In this document: positions 21,869 through 31,394 of the stretch, in pieces
How the letters are laid out: each line of letters starts with the position of its first letter
How positions within the stretch are numbered: position 1 is the stretch's first letter
Source: Mycobacterium adipatum
GTDB taxonomy: Bacteria; Actinomycetota; Actinomycetes; Mycobacteriales; Mycobacteriaceae
NCBI RefSeq assembly: GCF_001644575.1
Contig: NZ_CP015596.1
Location: forward strand, 2,480,001-2,544,000
DNA: 64,000 nt
Direction: 5' to 3'
Program-made: the position numbers and the translations under genes
The notes under the pieces: generated by a model
Seen by the model: the letters and a program-made list of their open reading frames with translations, nothing else
What the model was told of the DNA's origin: nothing
The model's database searches: none

Positions 21869-24427
21869 TCAGCTCACATCGAAGGCGCGCGCCTTCAGTG
21901 ACCGTTCCACCCCGGCGCGACCCTCCAGCACCAGCCGGTGCAGAGCGGGGGGCACATCGGGGCCGGACAGGAACGCATCGGCGGCATTCAGCCCGCCCTG
22001 GCTGATATCCCAGGACGGGTACAGGCCGATCACCACGGTCTGGGCCACCTCGCTGGAGCGGCGCTCCCAGACCCCCGGGATGGACGCGAAGTACAGGTCC
22101 CGGAAGCGCGCGAGCAGGTCGGCCTGGCCGGGCTGGGCGAAGCCGCCGACGATCGCGCGGGTGGTGATATTGGCCAGCGTGTCGTCCTCGATGACCTGCT
22201 GCCAGGCCGCGTTCTTCACCGTCAGCTGCGGCCGGGCCGCGGCGGCCGCCGCCGCGTGGCGCTTGCCGGCGGCGGTCGGGTCGCGTTCGGCCTCGGCGTC
22301 GATGAACGGGGTGTCACTGCCCTCGGCGTCGATCACACCGGCACCCGCCAGCGCGGTGACGATGCGCCAGCGCAGATCGGTGTCGATCACCAGTCCGGAC
22401 AGGTTGACCTCGGCGGGTTCGTTGTCCAGCAGGGTCGACAACACGGCGACGTGATTGGGCGCCAGCACCGAGGTGCACAGCGCGTTGACGAAGGCCAACT
22501 GGTGATCCGACCCGGGGGCCGATTCGCGCGCCCGGTCCAGCAGCGCGTCACCGAAGGCCGGCCAGCCGGTCTCCTTGGCCCACTGCGGATCGGCGTACGA
22601 GTTCAGCGCGGTCTGCGCCTGCAGCAGCAACCGTTGCGCCACACCGACTTCGGTCTCTCCGTGGATACCGCCGATCACCAGCGTGACGAAGTCGCGCGCC
22701 TTCATCTCGGCTTCCCGGGTCATCTCCCAGGCCGCCGACCAGGCCAGCGTGCGGGGGAGTGGCTCGGCGATATCGGCGATACGGGACAGCACCGTCTGCA
22801 GTGACTGCGGATCCAGCCGCGACGAGCAGTAGGTGAGATCGTCATCGTTGACCAACACGAACCGGCCACGCCCAACGCCGACCATTGCGGGCACATCGGT
22901 GCGCGCGCCCTCGATGTCGAACTCCTCGCGATGCACCCGCACCAACTTGCCGGAGGCGTCCTCGTCGTAGACACCGACGGCCAGGCGATGCACCCGGGTC
23001 TCGCCGGCACCCGGCGCGGCGCCGGACTGCAGCACGGCGAAGCGGGTGAAGGCGCCGTCGGCGTCGACGTCGAAATCGGCCCGCAACGTGTTCAGCCCGG
23101 TGGTCTTGAGCCACTGCTGACCCCAGCCGGACAGGTCGCGGCCCGAGGACTTCTCCAGTGCGCCGAGCAGATCGCCGAAGGTCGCATTGCCGAACGCGTG
23201 ATCGCGGAAGTAGTCGCGTAGCCCGGCCAGGAACGCGTCCAAGCCGACATAGGCCACCAGCTGCTTGAGCACGCTGGCGCCCTTCGCGTAGGTGATGCCG
23301 TCGAAGTTCACCTCGACGGCGTGCAGATCCGGGATGTCGGCGGCCACCGGGTGGGTGGAGGGCAGCTGGTCCTGGCGGTAGGCCCAGGACTTCTCCACGT
23401 TGGCGAACGTCGTCCAGGCCTGGGTGTACTCGGTGGCCTCGGCCTGGCACAGCACCGAGGCGAAGGTGGCGAAGGATTCGTTGAGCCACAGGTCATCCCA
23501 CCAGGCCATGGTGACCAGGTCGCCGAACCACATGTGCGCCATCTCGTGCAGCACGGTCTCGGCGCGGCGCTCATAGCTGTACCGGGTCACCTTGGACCGG
23601 AAGACGTAGTCCTCCAGGAAGGTGACCGCGCCGGCGTTCTCCATGGCGCCCGCGTTGAACTCGGGCACGAACAGCTGGTCGTACTTGCCGAACGCGTACG
23701 GTTCGCCGAAGTTGCGGTGGTAGAAGCCGAAGCCCTGCTTGGTCTCGGTGAACAGCCGCTCGGCGTCCATGAACTCGGCCAGCGAGGCGCGGCAGAAGAT
23801 GCCCAGCGGGATATCGCCGTGGTCGTCGGTGTAGACGTCGTCCCAGCGGGCGTACGGGCCGGCGATGAGCGCCACCAGGTAGGTGCTCATCTTCGGGGTG
23901 GTGACGAACGTGTGCCGCCCGTCCTGCACGGATTGGGTTGCGCCGTTGGAGATCACCTGCCAGTGCTCGGGCGCGGTGACGGTGACGTCGAAGGTGGCCT
24001 TCAGGTCCGGCTGATCGAAGCAGGCGAACATCCGCTTGGCGTCCGCGGTTTCGAACTGCGAATACAGGTACACCTCGTTGTCGACGGGGTCGACGAAGCG
24101 GTGCAGACCCTCACCGGTGTTCGAGTAACGGCAGTCGGCGTCGACGACGAGTTCGTTGCGCTCGGCCAGTCCGGTCAGCGCGATGCCGGTGGATTCGTCG
24201 TACCCGGAGACGTCCAGCGCGTGGCCGTTGAGGGTCGCGCTGCGCACGGTGTCCGCGGCGATGTCGATGAAGGTGTCCGCACCGGCGAGCGCGGAGAACG
24301 TCACGGTGGTGACGGACCGGAAGGTCGTGTCGCCGGATGTCAGGTCCAGGTCGATGCGGTAGTTGTCGACGGTCACCAGCGTTGCGCGTTCGACCGCCTG
24401 GTCGCGAGTCAGATTGGGGAGTGCCAC
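21869..24427 (-). CDS. pepN: aminopeptidase N (M1 family zinc metallopeptidase)
   Basis: This 852-residue enzyme matches PepN (Rv2467). The exopeptidase motif GAMEN is at 260-264. The zinc site is HEMAH (H294, E295, H298) with the third ligand E317 in NESFA. It removes N-terminal residues from peptides in the cytosol. The frame is open to 24913, but the first 162 residues of that frame are antisense to the divergent DsbA gene and unlike PepN. GTG 24427 gives the expected N-terminus, [14 protein letters not shown], after GGGACTAAG. The long C-terminal ERAP-like domain is complete. Confidence 0.95.
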   Translation of the reverse strand: MALPNLTRDQAVERATLVTVDNYRIDLDLTSGDTTFRSVTTVTFSALAGADTFIDIAADTVRSATLNGHALDVSGYDESTGIALTGLAERNELVVDADCRYSNTGEGLHRFVDPVDNEVYLYSQFETADAKRMFACFDQPDLKATFDVTVTAPEHWQVISNGATQSVQDGRHTFVTTPKMSTYLVALIAGPYARWDDVYTDDHGDIPLGIFCRASLAEFMDAERLFTETKQGFGFYHRNFGEPYAFGKYDQLFVPEFNAGAMENAGAVTFLEDYVFRSKVTRYSYERRAETVLHEMAHMWFGDLVTMAWWDDLWLNESFATFASVLCQAEATEYTQAWTTFANVEKSWAYRQDQLPSTHPVAADIPDLHAVEVNFDGITYAKGASVLKQLVAYVGLDAFLAGLRDYFRDHAFGNATFGDLLGALEKSSGRDLSGWGQQWLKTTGLNTLRADFDVDADGAFTRFAVLQSGAAPGAGETRVHRLAVGVYDEDASGKLVRVHREEFDIEGARTDVPAMVGVGRGRFVLVNDDDLTYCSSRLDPQSLQTVLSRIADIAEPLPRTLAWSAAWEMTREAEMKARDFVTLVIGGIHGETEVGVAQRLLLQAQTALNSYADPQWAKETGWPAFGDALLDRARESAPGSDHQLAFVNALCTSVLAPNHVAVLSTLLDNEPAEVNLSGLVIDTDLRWRIVTALAGAGVIDAEGSDTPFIDAEAERDPTAAGKRHAAAAAAARPQLTVKNAAWQQVIEDDTLANITTRAIVGGFAQPGQADLLARFRDLYFASIPGVWERRSSEVAQTVVIGLYPSWDISQGGLNAADAFLSGPDVPPALHRLVLEGRAGVERSLKARAFDVS

Positions 24428-24524
24428 GCCGACCAACTTAGTCCCCGCCGGGGAACATCTGCCGGGCGACAACAGTTGTGCCGTCGTGGAGACTGACCAC
24501 ATTCGAGGCGAGAGGACCGAGCCC

Positions 24525-25145
24525 ATGGCTGTCAAGGACGCTGGAAAAGACTCGGCAGGATTCTGGTTCGACCCGTTGTGCCCGTGGTGCTGGATCACCT
24601 CACGGTGGATCCTCGAGGTGGAGAAGGTCCGCGATATCGAGGTGAATTTCCACGTCATGAGCCTGGCCGTGCTCAACGAGGGCCGTGACCTGCCCGACGA
24701 ATACCAGGAGATGATGAAGAAGGCCTGGGGTCCGGTGCGGGTGGCGATCGCCGCGGAGCAGGCGCACGGCCCGGAGATCCTGTCCCCGCTGTACACCGCG
24801 ATGGGCACGCTGATCCACAACGAGGGCAACAAGGATTTCGACGACGTCATCAAGCGGTCGCTGGAGCAGGTCGGCCTGCCCGCCGAGTTGGCCGAGGCCG
24901 CCACCACCGACACCTACGACGACGCTCTGCGCAAGAGTCATCACGCGGGGATGGACGCCGTCGGCGACGATGTCGGCACCCCCACCATCCACGTCAATGG
25001 TGTCGCGTTCTTCGGGCCAGTGCTCTCCCGCATCCCGCGCGGCGAGGAGGCCGGCAAGCTCTGGGACGCCTCGGTGATCTTCGCGTCCTATCCACACTTC
25101 TTCGAACTCAAGCGAACCCGGGACGAGGCCCCGGAGTTCGACTGA
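24525..25145 (+). CDS. DsbA-family mycothiol-dependent reductase (Rv2466c type)
   Basis: This 206-residue thioredoxin-fold protein has CPWC at C19-C22, the same numbering as Rv2466c, which uses mycothiol/mycoredoxin chemistry and in M. tuberculosis activates the nitro-prodrug TP053. The fold signature [14 protein letters not shown], a central helical insertion, and the cis-Pro loop [13 protein letters not shown] segment (here [11 protein letters not shown]) are all present. There is no signal peptide, so it works in the cytosol in oxidative-stress defence. ATG 24525 follows GAGAGGACC. A longer frame from 24363 would overlap pepN and is rejected. pepN and this gene diverge from a 97-bp spacer. 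Confidence 0.9.
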   Translation: MAVKDAGKDSAGFWFDPLCPWCWITSRWILEVEKVRDIEVNFHVMSLAVLNEGRDLPDEYQEMMKKAWGPVRVAIAAEQAHGPEILSPLYTAMGTLIHNEGNKDFDDVIKRSLEQVGLPAELAEAATTDTYDDALRKSHHAGMDAVGDDVGTPTIHVNGVAFFGPVLSRIPRGEEAGKLWDASVIFASYPHFFELKRTRDEAPEFD

Positions 25146-25150
25146 GGGTC

Positions 25151-26524
25151 CTACAGTCCCTGCAGCTGCGACAGGGTGGCGTGGGCGATCATGAAGTAGA
25201 TGATCAACCCGGTGCCGTCGACGATGGTGGCGATCATCGGCGCCGACACCACGGCCGGGTCGACCCGGCATTTCTTGAGCACCGGCGGCAGGATCGACGC
25301 CACGAACGAGGACCACAGCACGATCGCGGCCACCGTCAGGCACACCGTCAGCGTGATCTCCGGGCCGACCCCGAGCATCCAGGCCCGGATGAGCGCCGCC
25401 AGCGCCATGGTCAGCGCGATCATCATCCCGGTCGACATCTCCTTGAGCAGCACCGCGGGCACATCGCGTAGCCGGACCTGACCGGTGGCCATCGCCCGGA
25501 CCAGCGTGGTGGTGATCTGGGTGCCGGTGTTGCCGCCGGTGCCGATGAGCAGCGGGATGAAGAACGCCAGGGCGACGACGGCCTCCATCTCCTCCTCGAA
25601 ATGCCGCAACACCGTGCCGGTGTAGGCCTCCGCGACGAACAGCAGCAGCAACCAGCCGATCCGTTTGCGCCACAGCAGCCAGGGCGACGCGCGCAGATAG
25701 GGCACCTCCAGCGGTTCCGAACCGCCCTGGCGTTCGGCGTCCTCGGTGACCTCTTCGGAGGTGATGTCGGCGGCGGTGTTCTCGGTCAGCATGCCGAGCA
25801 GCCGATTGCCGTCGTCGACGACCGGCACCGCTACCAGGTTGTGGTCCATCAGCGCCTGCGCGGCGACTTCGGCGTCGGTCAGCGGGGACACCGACAGCAC
25901 GTCGCGGTTGGTCAGCGCCGACACGGTGTCCTGCGGATCGCTGAGCACCAGGTCGCGGAACGCCACCACGCCGAGTAGTCGGTTGTCCTCATCGGTGACG
26001 TAAACGTATGCCCCCGTGCGGGAATCGCTGCGCAGCGTCGCGGCGTCATCGCGCAGCGCGGCGACCGCGCCACCGACGGACATGTCGGGGCGTACGGTCA
26101 GTGCCTCGGGCACCATGTGCGCGGCCACCGAGTCCTCGGGCCAGCGCAGCAGGCCGCGCAGCGCCTCCGCGCGGGCCTGCGGCAGCCCCGACAACAACTG
26201 CTCCCGCGGGCCGGGTTTGATATCGCGCAGCACGTGGGCGGCATGGTCGAGGTCGAGGACGTCGACGAGATCGGCGGCATCGCGGGCCGGCATTGCTTCG
26301 AGCAGGCGGGCGGCCAGTTCGTCGTCGATCGATTCGAACAGGTCGGTGCCGCCGTGCCGGTCGAGCAGGGTGCCGAGGGCGCGCAACTCGGTGCTCGACA
26401 GTTTGGCGAGTTGATGGGCGCGCTCGGCGGGATCCCTGACCGATCGCAGCCACGCGGACACGTTCTCGCCGGCGATCGCCTCCCGTATCGACGCTGCGGT
26501 GGTGCTGCCCATCCGTGTCTCCAT
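25151..26524 (-). CDS. mgtE: magnesium transporter MgtE
   Basis: This 457-residue protein has the full MgtE layout: an N-terminal superhelical MgtE_N domain (about 1-135), two CBS domains (about 140-265) that sense cytosolic Mg2+, a connecting helix, and five membrane helices (about 290-455). The membrane part contains the conserved FFIPLLIGTGGNTGTQ segment and ends near VDPAVVSAPMIATIVDGTG. It is a gated Mg2+ channel. I take ATG 26524; ATG four codons later is equally possible. It converges on the DsbA gene with only 5 bp between the stops. No M-box riboswitch could be recognised upstream. Confidence 0.93.
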   Translation of the reverse strand: METRMGSTTAASIREAIAGENVSAWLRSVRDPAERAHQLAKLSSTELRALGTLLDRHGGTDLFESIDDELAARLLEAMPARDAADLVDVLDLDHAAHVLRDIKPGPREQLLSGLPQARAEALRGLLRWPEDSVAAHMVPEALTVRPDMSVGGAVAALRDDAATLRSDSRTGAYVYVTDEDNRLLGVVAFRDLVLSDPQDTVSALTNRDVLSVSPLTDAEVAAQALMDHNLVAVPVVDDGNRLLGMLTENTAADITSEEVTEDAERQGGSEPLEVPYLRASPWLLWRKRIGWLLLLFVAEAYTGTVLRHFEEEMEAVVALAFFIPLLIGTGGNTGTQITTTLVRAMATGQVRLRDVPAVLLKEMSTGMMIALTMALAALIRAWMLGVGPEITLTVCLTVAAIVLWSSFVASILPPVLKKCRVDPAVVSAPMIATIVDGTGLIIYFMIAHATLSQLQGL

Positions 26525-26674
26525 CTCTGCCGATTGCGAAGGTCACCCTAGCGTGCCGCTGTCGGGGCGGGATAGCTTGCACGGCAATGCATTAGCAGGT
26601 GAACAACAGTGCAATCCCGGGTGTCGCAGGGGGATACGGCGACGAAATCCGCAGGTGTGAGATTCGGTGGTTCC

Positions 26675-26684
26675 GGTTGCAACC
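26675..26684. promoter_or_regulatory. 10-bp palindrome upstream of the permease operon
   Basis: GGTTGCAACC is a perfect palindrome 28 bp before the permease start codon, within the mgtE/permease divergent spacer. It could be an operator for an unlinked regulator; nothing else supports this. Confidence 0.3.
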
Positions 26685-26712
26685 ATGTGCCGCGCGCGTC
26701 AAAGTGCTCAGA

Positions 26713-28107
26713 ATGACAGCGGCTGAGCCCACCACCGACGGCAGCTACCGGGACCGCCTTGTCGCGGTGGAACCGGGAGGCAACGAGTTCATCGCCGAGG
26801 CCGACCGGCACGGCCGGCCCAGCCAGCTGCTGTGGACCTGGGCATCGCCGAACCTCGAGTTCGCGACCATCTTCCTGGGTGTGCTCGCCGTCTCCTACTT
26901 CGGCATGACGTTCTGGCAGGCCGCGGCGGGCATCGTCGTCGGTGCGGGGCTGGGCGCACTGGCGCATTTCTTCCTGTCCGCCCGCGGGCCGCAGCTCGGT
27001 GTCCCGCAGATGGTGATCGGCCGGTTGCCGTTCGGTTTCAAGGGCAACGCGGTGCCCTCGGTGCTGATGGCGATCACCGCCGGTGTCGGCTGGTTCGCCA
27101 CCAACAGTGTCAGTGGCGCGTTCGCACTGTCCACCTTGTTGGGCATCGGCCCGCTGCTGGCGCTGGTGCTGGTGGTGGCGGTCCAGACGGCGCTGGCGTT
27201 CTTCGGGCACAACCTGGTGCAGGCGTTCGAGCGCTGGGCCTTCCCGGTGCTCGCGGTGATCTTCGCGATCACCGCGGTGGTCATCATGGGCAAGGCCGAC
27301 CTGAGTGCGCCCGCCGTGGAGGGCGGTGTGGGAGGCGTCGGCGGCTTTCTGCTGACGGTGGGTGCGGTCTTCGGCTATGTGGCCGGATGGGCGCCCTATG
27401 CCGCCGACTTCAGTCGTTATCTGCCGGCCACCGTCTCCCCGGTGCGCACCGGGCTGTTCGCCGCCGCGGGGCTGTTCTCGGCGTGCACCATCCTGGCGAT
27501 CGTCGGCGCGGCCTCGGTCACCATCGTCACCGCGGCGACCGACAATCCGACGGATGCCTTCACCAGTTCGCTGCCGGGGTGGCTGGCGGCGGCCACCCTG
27601 CTCGCCATCGCGATCGGCGCCGTCGCGGCCAATGCCATCAACGTGTACTCGGCCGGCATGGCGTTCGTCACCACCGGGGTCAAACTGCCCGCTCATATCG
27701 CGCGGGCACTGGCCACGGCGTTCTTCGGAGTGGCCGGCTTCCTGATCGCCTGGTGGGCGCTGGCCGATGCCGCCGCCAGCTACGAGGCGTTCCTGCTGCT
27801 GATCGCCTACTGGGTCGGGCCGTGGCTCGGAGTGGTCTTCGCCGACCAGTATCTGCGCCGCGGCCACCGCGTCGACGGCTTTCTCTATGATCGCAGCTAC
27901 ACCAACTGGCCTGGCCTGGCGTCATTCCTGATCGGCCTGGTGGTGTCGGTCTTGCTGTTCTGCAATCAGGAGAAGTTTGTGGGGTTCGTGGTGCGGGCGG
28001 TGCCGGAGTTGGGCGATATCACCTTCTTCATCGGCTTCCTGCTCGCCGCCGGCTGCTACCTGGTGTTGTGCCGGTCGAAGATCGAGTCGGAACGGGTGGC
28101 CGTGTGA
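26713..28107 (+). CDS. NCS1-family nucleobase permease (cytosine/purine type)
   Basis: This 464-residue protein has about 12 membrane helices and the NCS1 signature region SPNLEFATIFLGVLAVSYFG followed by QMVIGRLPFGFKGN. NCS1 carriers import cytosine, purines, allantoin or related compounds with Na+ or H+. The AGWAPYAADFSRYLP segment is typical of the cytosine/purine branch. I start at ATG 26713, just before the cytosolic N-terminus; 38 extra codons upstream lack sense. The stop overlaps the deaminase start (GTGA), which strongly suggests that the imported base is the deaminase substrate. The exact base is not determined. Confidence 0.88.
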   Translation: MTAAEPTTDGSYRDRLVAVEPGGNEFIAEADRHGRPSQLLWTWASPNLEFATIFLGVLAVSYFGMTFWQAAAGIVVGAGLGALAHFFLSARGPQLGVPQMVIGRLPFGFKGNAVPSVLMAITAGVGWFATNSVSGAFALSTLLGIGPLLALVLVVAVQTALAFFGHNLVQAFERWAFPVLAVIFAITAVVIMGKADLSAPAVEGGVGGVGGFLLTVGAVFGYVAGWAPYAADFSRYLPATVSPVRTGLFAAAGLFSACTILAIVGAASVTIVTAATDNPTDAFTSSLPGWLAAATLLAIAIGAVAANAINVYSAGMAFVTTGVKLPAHIARALATAFFGVAGFLIAWWALADAAASYEAFLLLIAYWVGPWLGVVFADQYLRRGHRVDGFLYDRSYTNWPGLASFLIGLVVSVLLFCNQEKFVGFVVRAVPELGDITFFIGFLLAAGCYLVLCRSKIESERVAV

Positions 28108-28550
28108 ATCCTGCCGAGATGCTCGACGTTGCCGTCGAGGAGGCGCGTAAAGGGTTGGCCGAAGGCGGGATCCCGATCGGCGCGGCGTTGTTCACCGCAG
28201 ACGGTGTGCTGCTGGGCAGCGGGCACAACCGCCGCGTGCAGAACGACGACCCGTCGGTGCACGGCGAGACCGATGCCTTCCGCAACGCCGGCCGCCAGCG
28301 CGATTACCGCAAGACCGTCATGGTGACGACACTGTCGCCGTGCTGGTACTGCAGCGGTCTGGTGCGCCAGTTCAACATCGGCGCCGTCGTGATCGGGGAG
28401 GCCACGACATTCTCCGGTGGCCACGAGTGGTTGGCCGAGAACGGCGTGCAGGTCACCCTGCTCGACGATCAGCGGTGCGTGACGATGATGCGGGAGTTCA
28501 TCGCCGAGCATCCGGAACTATGGAACGAGGACATCGGAGTGGCTGAATGA
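28104..28550 (+). CDS. zinc-dependent nucleobase deaminase (cytosine deaminase type)
   Basis: This 148-residue protein belongs to the cytidine/deoxycytidylate deaminase superfamily and looks most like yeast-type (FCY1) cytosine deaminase. The zinc and proton-shuttle motif is HGE (H53, E55), and the second zinc motif is SPCWYC (C80, C83). It would deaminate cytosine or a substituted cytosine to the uracil form. The GTG start overlaps the permease stop and the gene ends in an ATGA overlap with the dioxygenase, so all three should be co-translated. Guanine or other base specificity is possible. Confidence 0.85.
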   Translation: MNPAEMLDVAVEEARKGLAEGGIPIGAALFTADGVLLGSGHNRRVQNDDPSVHGETDAFRNAGRQRDYRKTVMVTTLSPCWYCSGLVRQFNIGAVVIGEATTFSGGHEWLAENGVQVTLLDDQRCVTMMREFIAEHPELWNEDIGVAE

Positions 28551-29506
28551 GCGCCATTGCCACCGTGGACATCTCACGGTGGTACGCCGGCGGTGCGGAT
28601 GCGGACGCACTGGCGGCCGAGGTCGACGAGGGCTTGCAGCGGGCCGGGTTCATCGTGGTCACCGGCCACGGTGTGGACGCCGGTCTGGCGGCCCGGGTCC
28701 GGGCCGCGAGTCGGGAGTTCTTCGCGCTGCCCGAGGAGATCAAGCAACGCTATTCGGTGCCCGTCGGCGGGCACGGCTGGATCGGTCCCGGTGCGGAGGC
28801 CAACGCCTACGCCGAGGGCACCGAAACGCCGCCCGATCTCAAAGAGAGCTTCTCCCTGGGGGCGGAGACCGCCACCGGCGACCCGGAGGTCGACCGAATC
28901 TGGTTCGCGCCCAACGTCTGGCCCGCCGAGGTGGCGCACCTGCAGGGGTTGGTGGCCGAGTACACCGCCGCCATGCGCCGGCTCTCCGATGACCTGCTGG
29001 CCCTGTTCGCGCGGGCTCTGGGCCTCTCGGACAACCCGTTCGCGGCCTTGGCGAGCCGACCCACCTGGACGATGAACATCAACCATTACCCGCCGGTGAG
29101 TGTGGTCGGAGAACCCGAGCCCGGGCAGTTCCGGATCGGCCCGCACACCGACTTCGGCACCGTCACCGTGCTGGACCGCGAACCGGGAGCCGGTGGCCTG
29201 CAGGTCTATTCGGATGCCGAGGGCTGGGAGGACGCGCCCTGGGAGCCGGGCGCGCTGACCGTCAACATCGGTGACCTACTGGAGTATTGGAGTGGGCGGC
29301 GCTGGCCGTCGGGACGCCACCGGGTACTGCCGCCGCAGCCGCACGCCCCCGAAGAGGATCTGGTGTCGTTGATCTACTTCTACGAGGCCAATCATGATGC
29401 GGTCGTCACCCCGCTGGAGCCGCCGATCGGTCGGGTGTCCGGGCTGGACCCGGTGACCTCGGCCGATTTCATCAAGGAACGCCTGGACGCCATCACCGTC
29501 GTTTAG
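28547..29506 (+). CDS. Fe(II)/2-oxoglutarate dioxygenase, isopenicillin-N-synthase-like
   Basis: This 319-residue protein has the N-terminal DIOX_N and C-terminal jelly-roll domains of IPNS-like oxygenases. The iron triad is H200-x-D202 (PHTDFG) and H258 (GRHRV). Where most 2-oxoglutarate enzymes have RxS near the end of the barrel, this one reads DLVS at 271-274, so the Arg that binds the co-substrate appears to be Leu272. This is an eye alignment. Fungal thymine-7-hydroxylase is in this superfamily, and the coupled permease and deaminase point to a pyrimidine substrate. The ATG start overlaps the deaminase stop. Confidence 0.85.
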   Translation: MSAIATVDISRWYAGGADADALAAEVDEGLQRAGFIVVTGHGVDAGLAARVRAASREFFALPEEIKQRYSVPVGGHGWIGPGAEANAYAEGTETPPDLKESFSLGAETATGDPEVDRIWFAPNVWPAEVAHLQGLVAEYTAAMRRLSDDLLALFARALGLSDNPFAALASRPTWTMNINHYPPVSVVGEPEPGQFRIGPHTDFGTVTVLDREPGAGGLQVYSDAEGWEDAPWEPGALTVNIGDLLEYWSGRRWPSGRHRVLPPQPHAPEEDLVSLIYFYEANHDAVVTPLEPPIGRVSGLDPVTSADFIKERLDAITVV

Positions 29507-30243
29507 CCCTGCACTGTCGGCCGGATCGACAGTGCGCCGATCTCGACCTCCCAGGGTTGATCGATGACGAACTCGACCGCCCGGGCGATCGCGTCCGGGT
29601 CGATCCCGAAAGAGCCCATCGTTGCGTCGATCTCGGCGCGGATGCCGGGGTCGGTGATGGAGTCACCGAACTCGGTGCGCACCACACCCGGTGAGATCGC
29701 GGTGGTCTTCAGTACCCCATCGGTGGACTCCTGGCGCAGTCCCTCCAAGAGCGTCCGCACGGCGTTTTTGGTGGCCGCATACACGGCCATGGTGGGCACG
29801 ATCTTGAGGCCCGCGGTGGACACGATGGTGACGAAGTGCCCGCGTCCCTGCTTCTCGAACACCGGTAGGGCGGCGTCAATGCCGTGCAACACGCCGCGCA
29901 GATTCACGTCGATCATCGCGTCCCAATCGGCGCGGCGGCGCGCGGTCATCGGGGAGATTGGGCCGATCCCGGCGTTGCCGATCAACACGTCGAGCCGCCC
30001 GTGCTCGTGCACGGCGGATTCGACGAGCCGCTGCAGATCCTCGGCGCGGGTGACGTCCACGGTGACCGTGCCGGCCCGTCCGCCGTCCGCGCGGATCTGG
30101 TCGGCCAGTGCGTCGAGACGGTCGGTGCGGCGCGCACCGAGCACCACGGCGGCTCCGCGGGCGGCGAGCCGGCGTGCGGTGGCCGCGCCGATACCGCTGC
30201 TGGCGCCCGTGATGGCCACCACCTTGTCGGCGATCGCATCCAT
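29503..30243 (-). CDS. short-chain dehydrogenase/reductase
   Basis: This 246-residue classical SDR has the nucleotide-binding TGASSGIG (12-19), NAG at 90-92, and the catalytic set S142, Y155, K159 (YAATK). Arg residues after the second strand (GARRTDRLD) suggest NADP(H) preference. Substrate unknown. AGGAGGG precedes the ATG. It is divergent from a TetR regulator, and two TetR-type palindromes lie between the two starts, so it is the probable target of that regulator. Its stop overlaps the dioxygenase stop tail to tail. Confidence 0.9.
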   Translation of the reverse strand: MDAIADKVVAITGASSGIGAATARRLAARGAAVVLGARRTDRLDALADQIRADGGRAGTVTVDVTRAEDLQRLVESAVHEHGRLDVLIGNAGIGPISPMTARRRADWDAMIDVNLRGVLHGIDAALPVFEKQGRGHFVTIVSTAGLKIVPTMAVYAATKNAVRTLLEGLRQESTDGVLKTTAISPGVVRTEFGDSITDPGIRAEIDATMGSFGIDPDAIARAVEFVIDQPWEVEIGALSIRPTVQG

Positions 30244-30264
30244 CGATACCCTCCTGAGTTCATG

Positions 30265-30279
30265 CGGACAAAGTGTCCG
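30265..30279. promoter_or_regulatory. TetR operator-like palindrome 1
   Basis: CGGACA-AAG-TGTCCG is a perfect 6-bp inverted repeat, 21 bp upstream of the SDR start. The same arms recur 27 bp away in palindrome 2. Confidence 0.75.
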
Positions 30280-30288
30280 TTTTCATTT

Positions 30289-30309
30289 AAACGGACAAAC
30301 TGTCCGTTT
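30289..30309. promoter_or_regulatory. TetR operator-like palindrome 2
   Basis: The inner core CGGACA-AAC-TGTCCG extends to 9-bp arms starting AAA and ending TTT. It ends 18 bp before the regulator start codon. Repeated arms in a divergent SDR/TetR spacer fit autoregulation plus SDR repression. Confidence 0.8.
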
Positions 30310-30327
30310 GCAACGCGAGGGTGGACC

Positions 30328-30867
30328 ATGGTCGAACGCACAGATGCGGCACGCAACCGCGCCGCGATCATCGAGGCCGCGCGCCAACTCGTCACCGAAC
30401 CGGGCGAGCTGAAGCTCAGTGCGGTCGCCAAACGCGCGGGCGTGGGTCAGGGCACGCTCTACCGTCACTTCGCGACCCGCGACGAACTGGTACGCGCGCT
30501 CTATGACGGGGAGATCGACGAGCTCGTGGGCCTCGCTCACGCCCTCGTCGGCGCGTATCCGCCTCGGGAAGCCTTGCGGCGGTGGTTCACTCAGCTCGCC
30601 GCGTACGCACGGGTCAAGTTCGGGGTGATGGCCGCGGTCGAGGCGTCGGTGTGGCAGGACATCGCGGCGCAGACCCCTGGCAAGCTCGGCGAGGCGGTCA
30701 ACGCGCTGCTGGCTGCCGGTCGCGACGCCGGCGACGTGCGCGCCGACGTCGACTCCCGCGATGTGATCCTGCTGTCCTGGTTCCTCGCCCACGTGGAAGA
30801 CCACGAGTGGGCCGAACGAACCCCACGCCTGCTGGAGGTATTGCTCGACGGCCTGACGGCTCACTGA
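30328..30867 (+). CDS. TetR-family transcriptional regulator
   Basis: This 179-residue protein has an N-terminal TetR helix-turn-helix (about 10-55): RAAIIEAARQLV, then LSAVAKRAGVGQGTLYRHF with the typical GTLYRHF recognition end. The C-terminal ligand domain resembles regulators of small drug or aldehyde responsive SDRs. The start ATG 30328 follows GAGGGTGGACC; the upstream open frame is antisense to the SDR. It sits beside two copies of CGGACA-N3-TGTCCG, the likely binding sites. The inducer is unknown. Confidence 0.9.
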   Translation: MVERTDAARNRAAIIEAARQLVTEPGELKLSAVAKRAGVGQGTLYRHFATRDELVRALYDGEIDELVGLAHALVGAYPPREALRRWFTQLAAYARVKFGVMAAVEASVWQDIAAQTPGKLGEAVNALLAAGRDAGDVRADVDSRDVILLSWFLAHVEDHEWAERTPRLLEVLLDGLTAH

Positions 30868-30900
30868 TCCGCTCGGCGGGCGTCTGCCAGAATTACCGCC

Positions 30901-31380
30901 ATGCGCGTCTACATCGGTGCCGACCACGCCGGATTCGAATTCAAGAAGACCATCATCGAGCACATCAAGAGCAACGGCCACGAGCCGATCGACTGCGGTG
31001 CCTATAGCTACGACGCCGAGGACGACTACCCGGCGTTCTGCATCGACGCCGCGATCAAGACCGTCGCCGATCCGGACAGCCTGGGCATCGTGCTCGGCGG
31101 CTCCGGGAACGGGGAGCAGATCGCCGCGAACAAGGTGCCCGGCGCCCGATGTGCGCTGGCCTGGAGTGTGGAGACCGCGCAGCTGGCCCGCCAGCACAAC
31201 AAGGCCCAGCTGATGGGTCTCGGCGGGCGCATGCATACCGAGGAGGAGGCGCTGGCCATCGTCGACGCCTTCCTGTCCACCCCGTGGTCGGAGGCCGAAC
31301 GCCACCAGCGCCGCATCGACATCCTGGCCGCCTACGAGGTCGACCACATCGCACCCCCGGTGCCCGGCGCGCCCGCCTAG
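30901..31380 (+). CDS. rpiB: ribose-5-phosphate isomerase B
   Basis: This 159-residue RpiB/LacA-type isomerase matches Rv2465c with an offset of three. Mycobacterial RpiB lacks the E. coli active Cys and uses a Glu instead; here the loop GGSGNGEQIA gives S68 and E72, equivalent to M. tuberculosis S71 and E75. It interconverts ribulose-5-phosphate and ribose-5-phosphate in the pentose phosphate pathway. YIGADHAGFEFK at the N-terminus is the phosphate-binding signature. nei follows after 14 bp on the same strand. Confidence 0.95.
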   Translation: MRVYIGADHAGFEFKKTIIEHIKSNGHEPIDCGAYSYDAEDDYPAFCIDAAIKTVADPDSLGIVLGGSGNGEQIAANKVPGARCALAWSVETAQLARQHNKAQLMGLGGRMHTEEEALAIVDAFLSTPWSEAERHQRRIDILAAYEVDHIAPPVPGAPA

Positions 31381-31394
31381 CCGTGGCCTGACAG

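Noticed and set aside
24428..24913. 162-residue N-terminal extension of pepN
   Set aside because: It overlaps the divergent DsbA gene, and the PepN N-terminus ALPNLTRDQ starts at 24427.
26525..26712. Mg2+ riboswitch (M-box) before mgtE
   Set aside because: No extended conserved three-stem pattern could be traced in the spacer.
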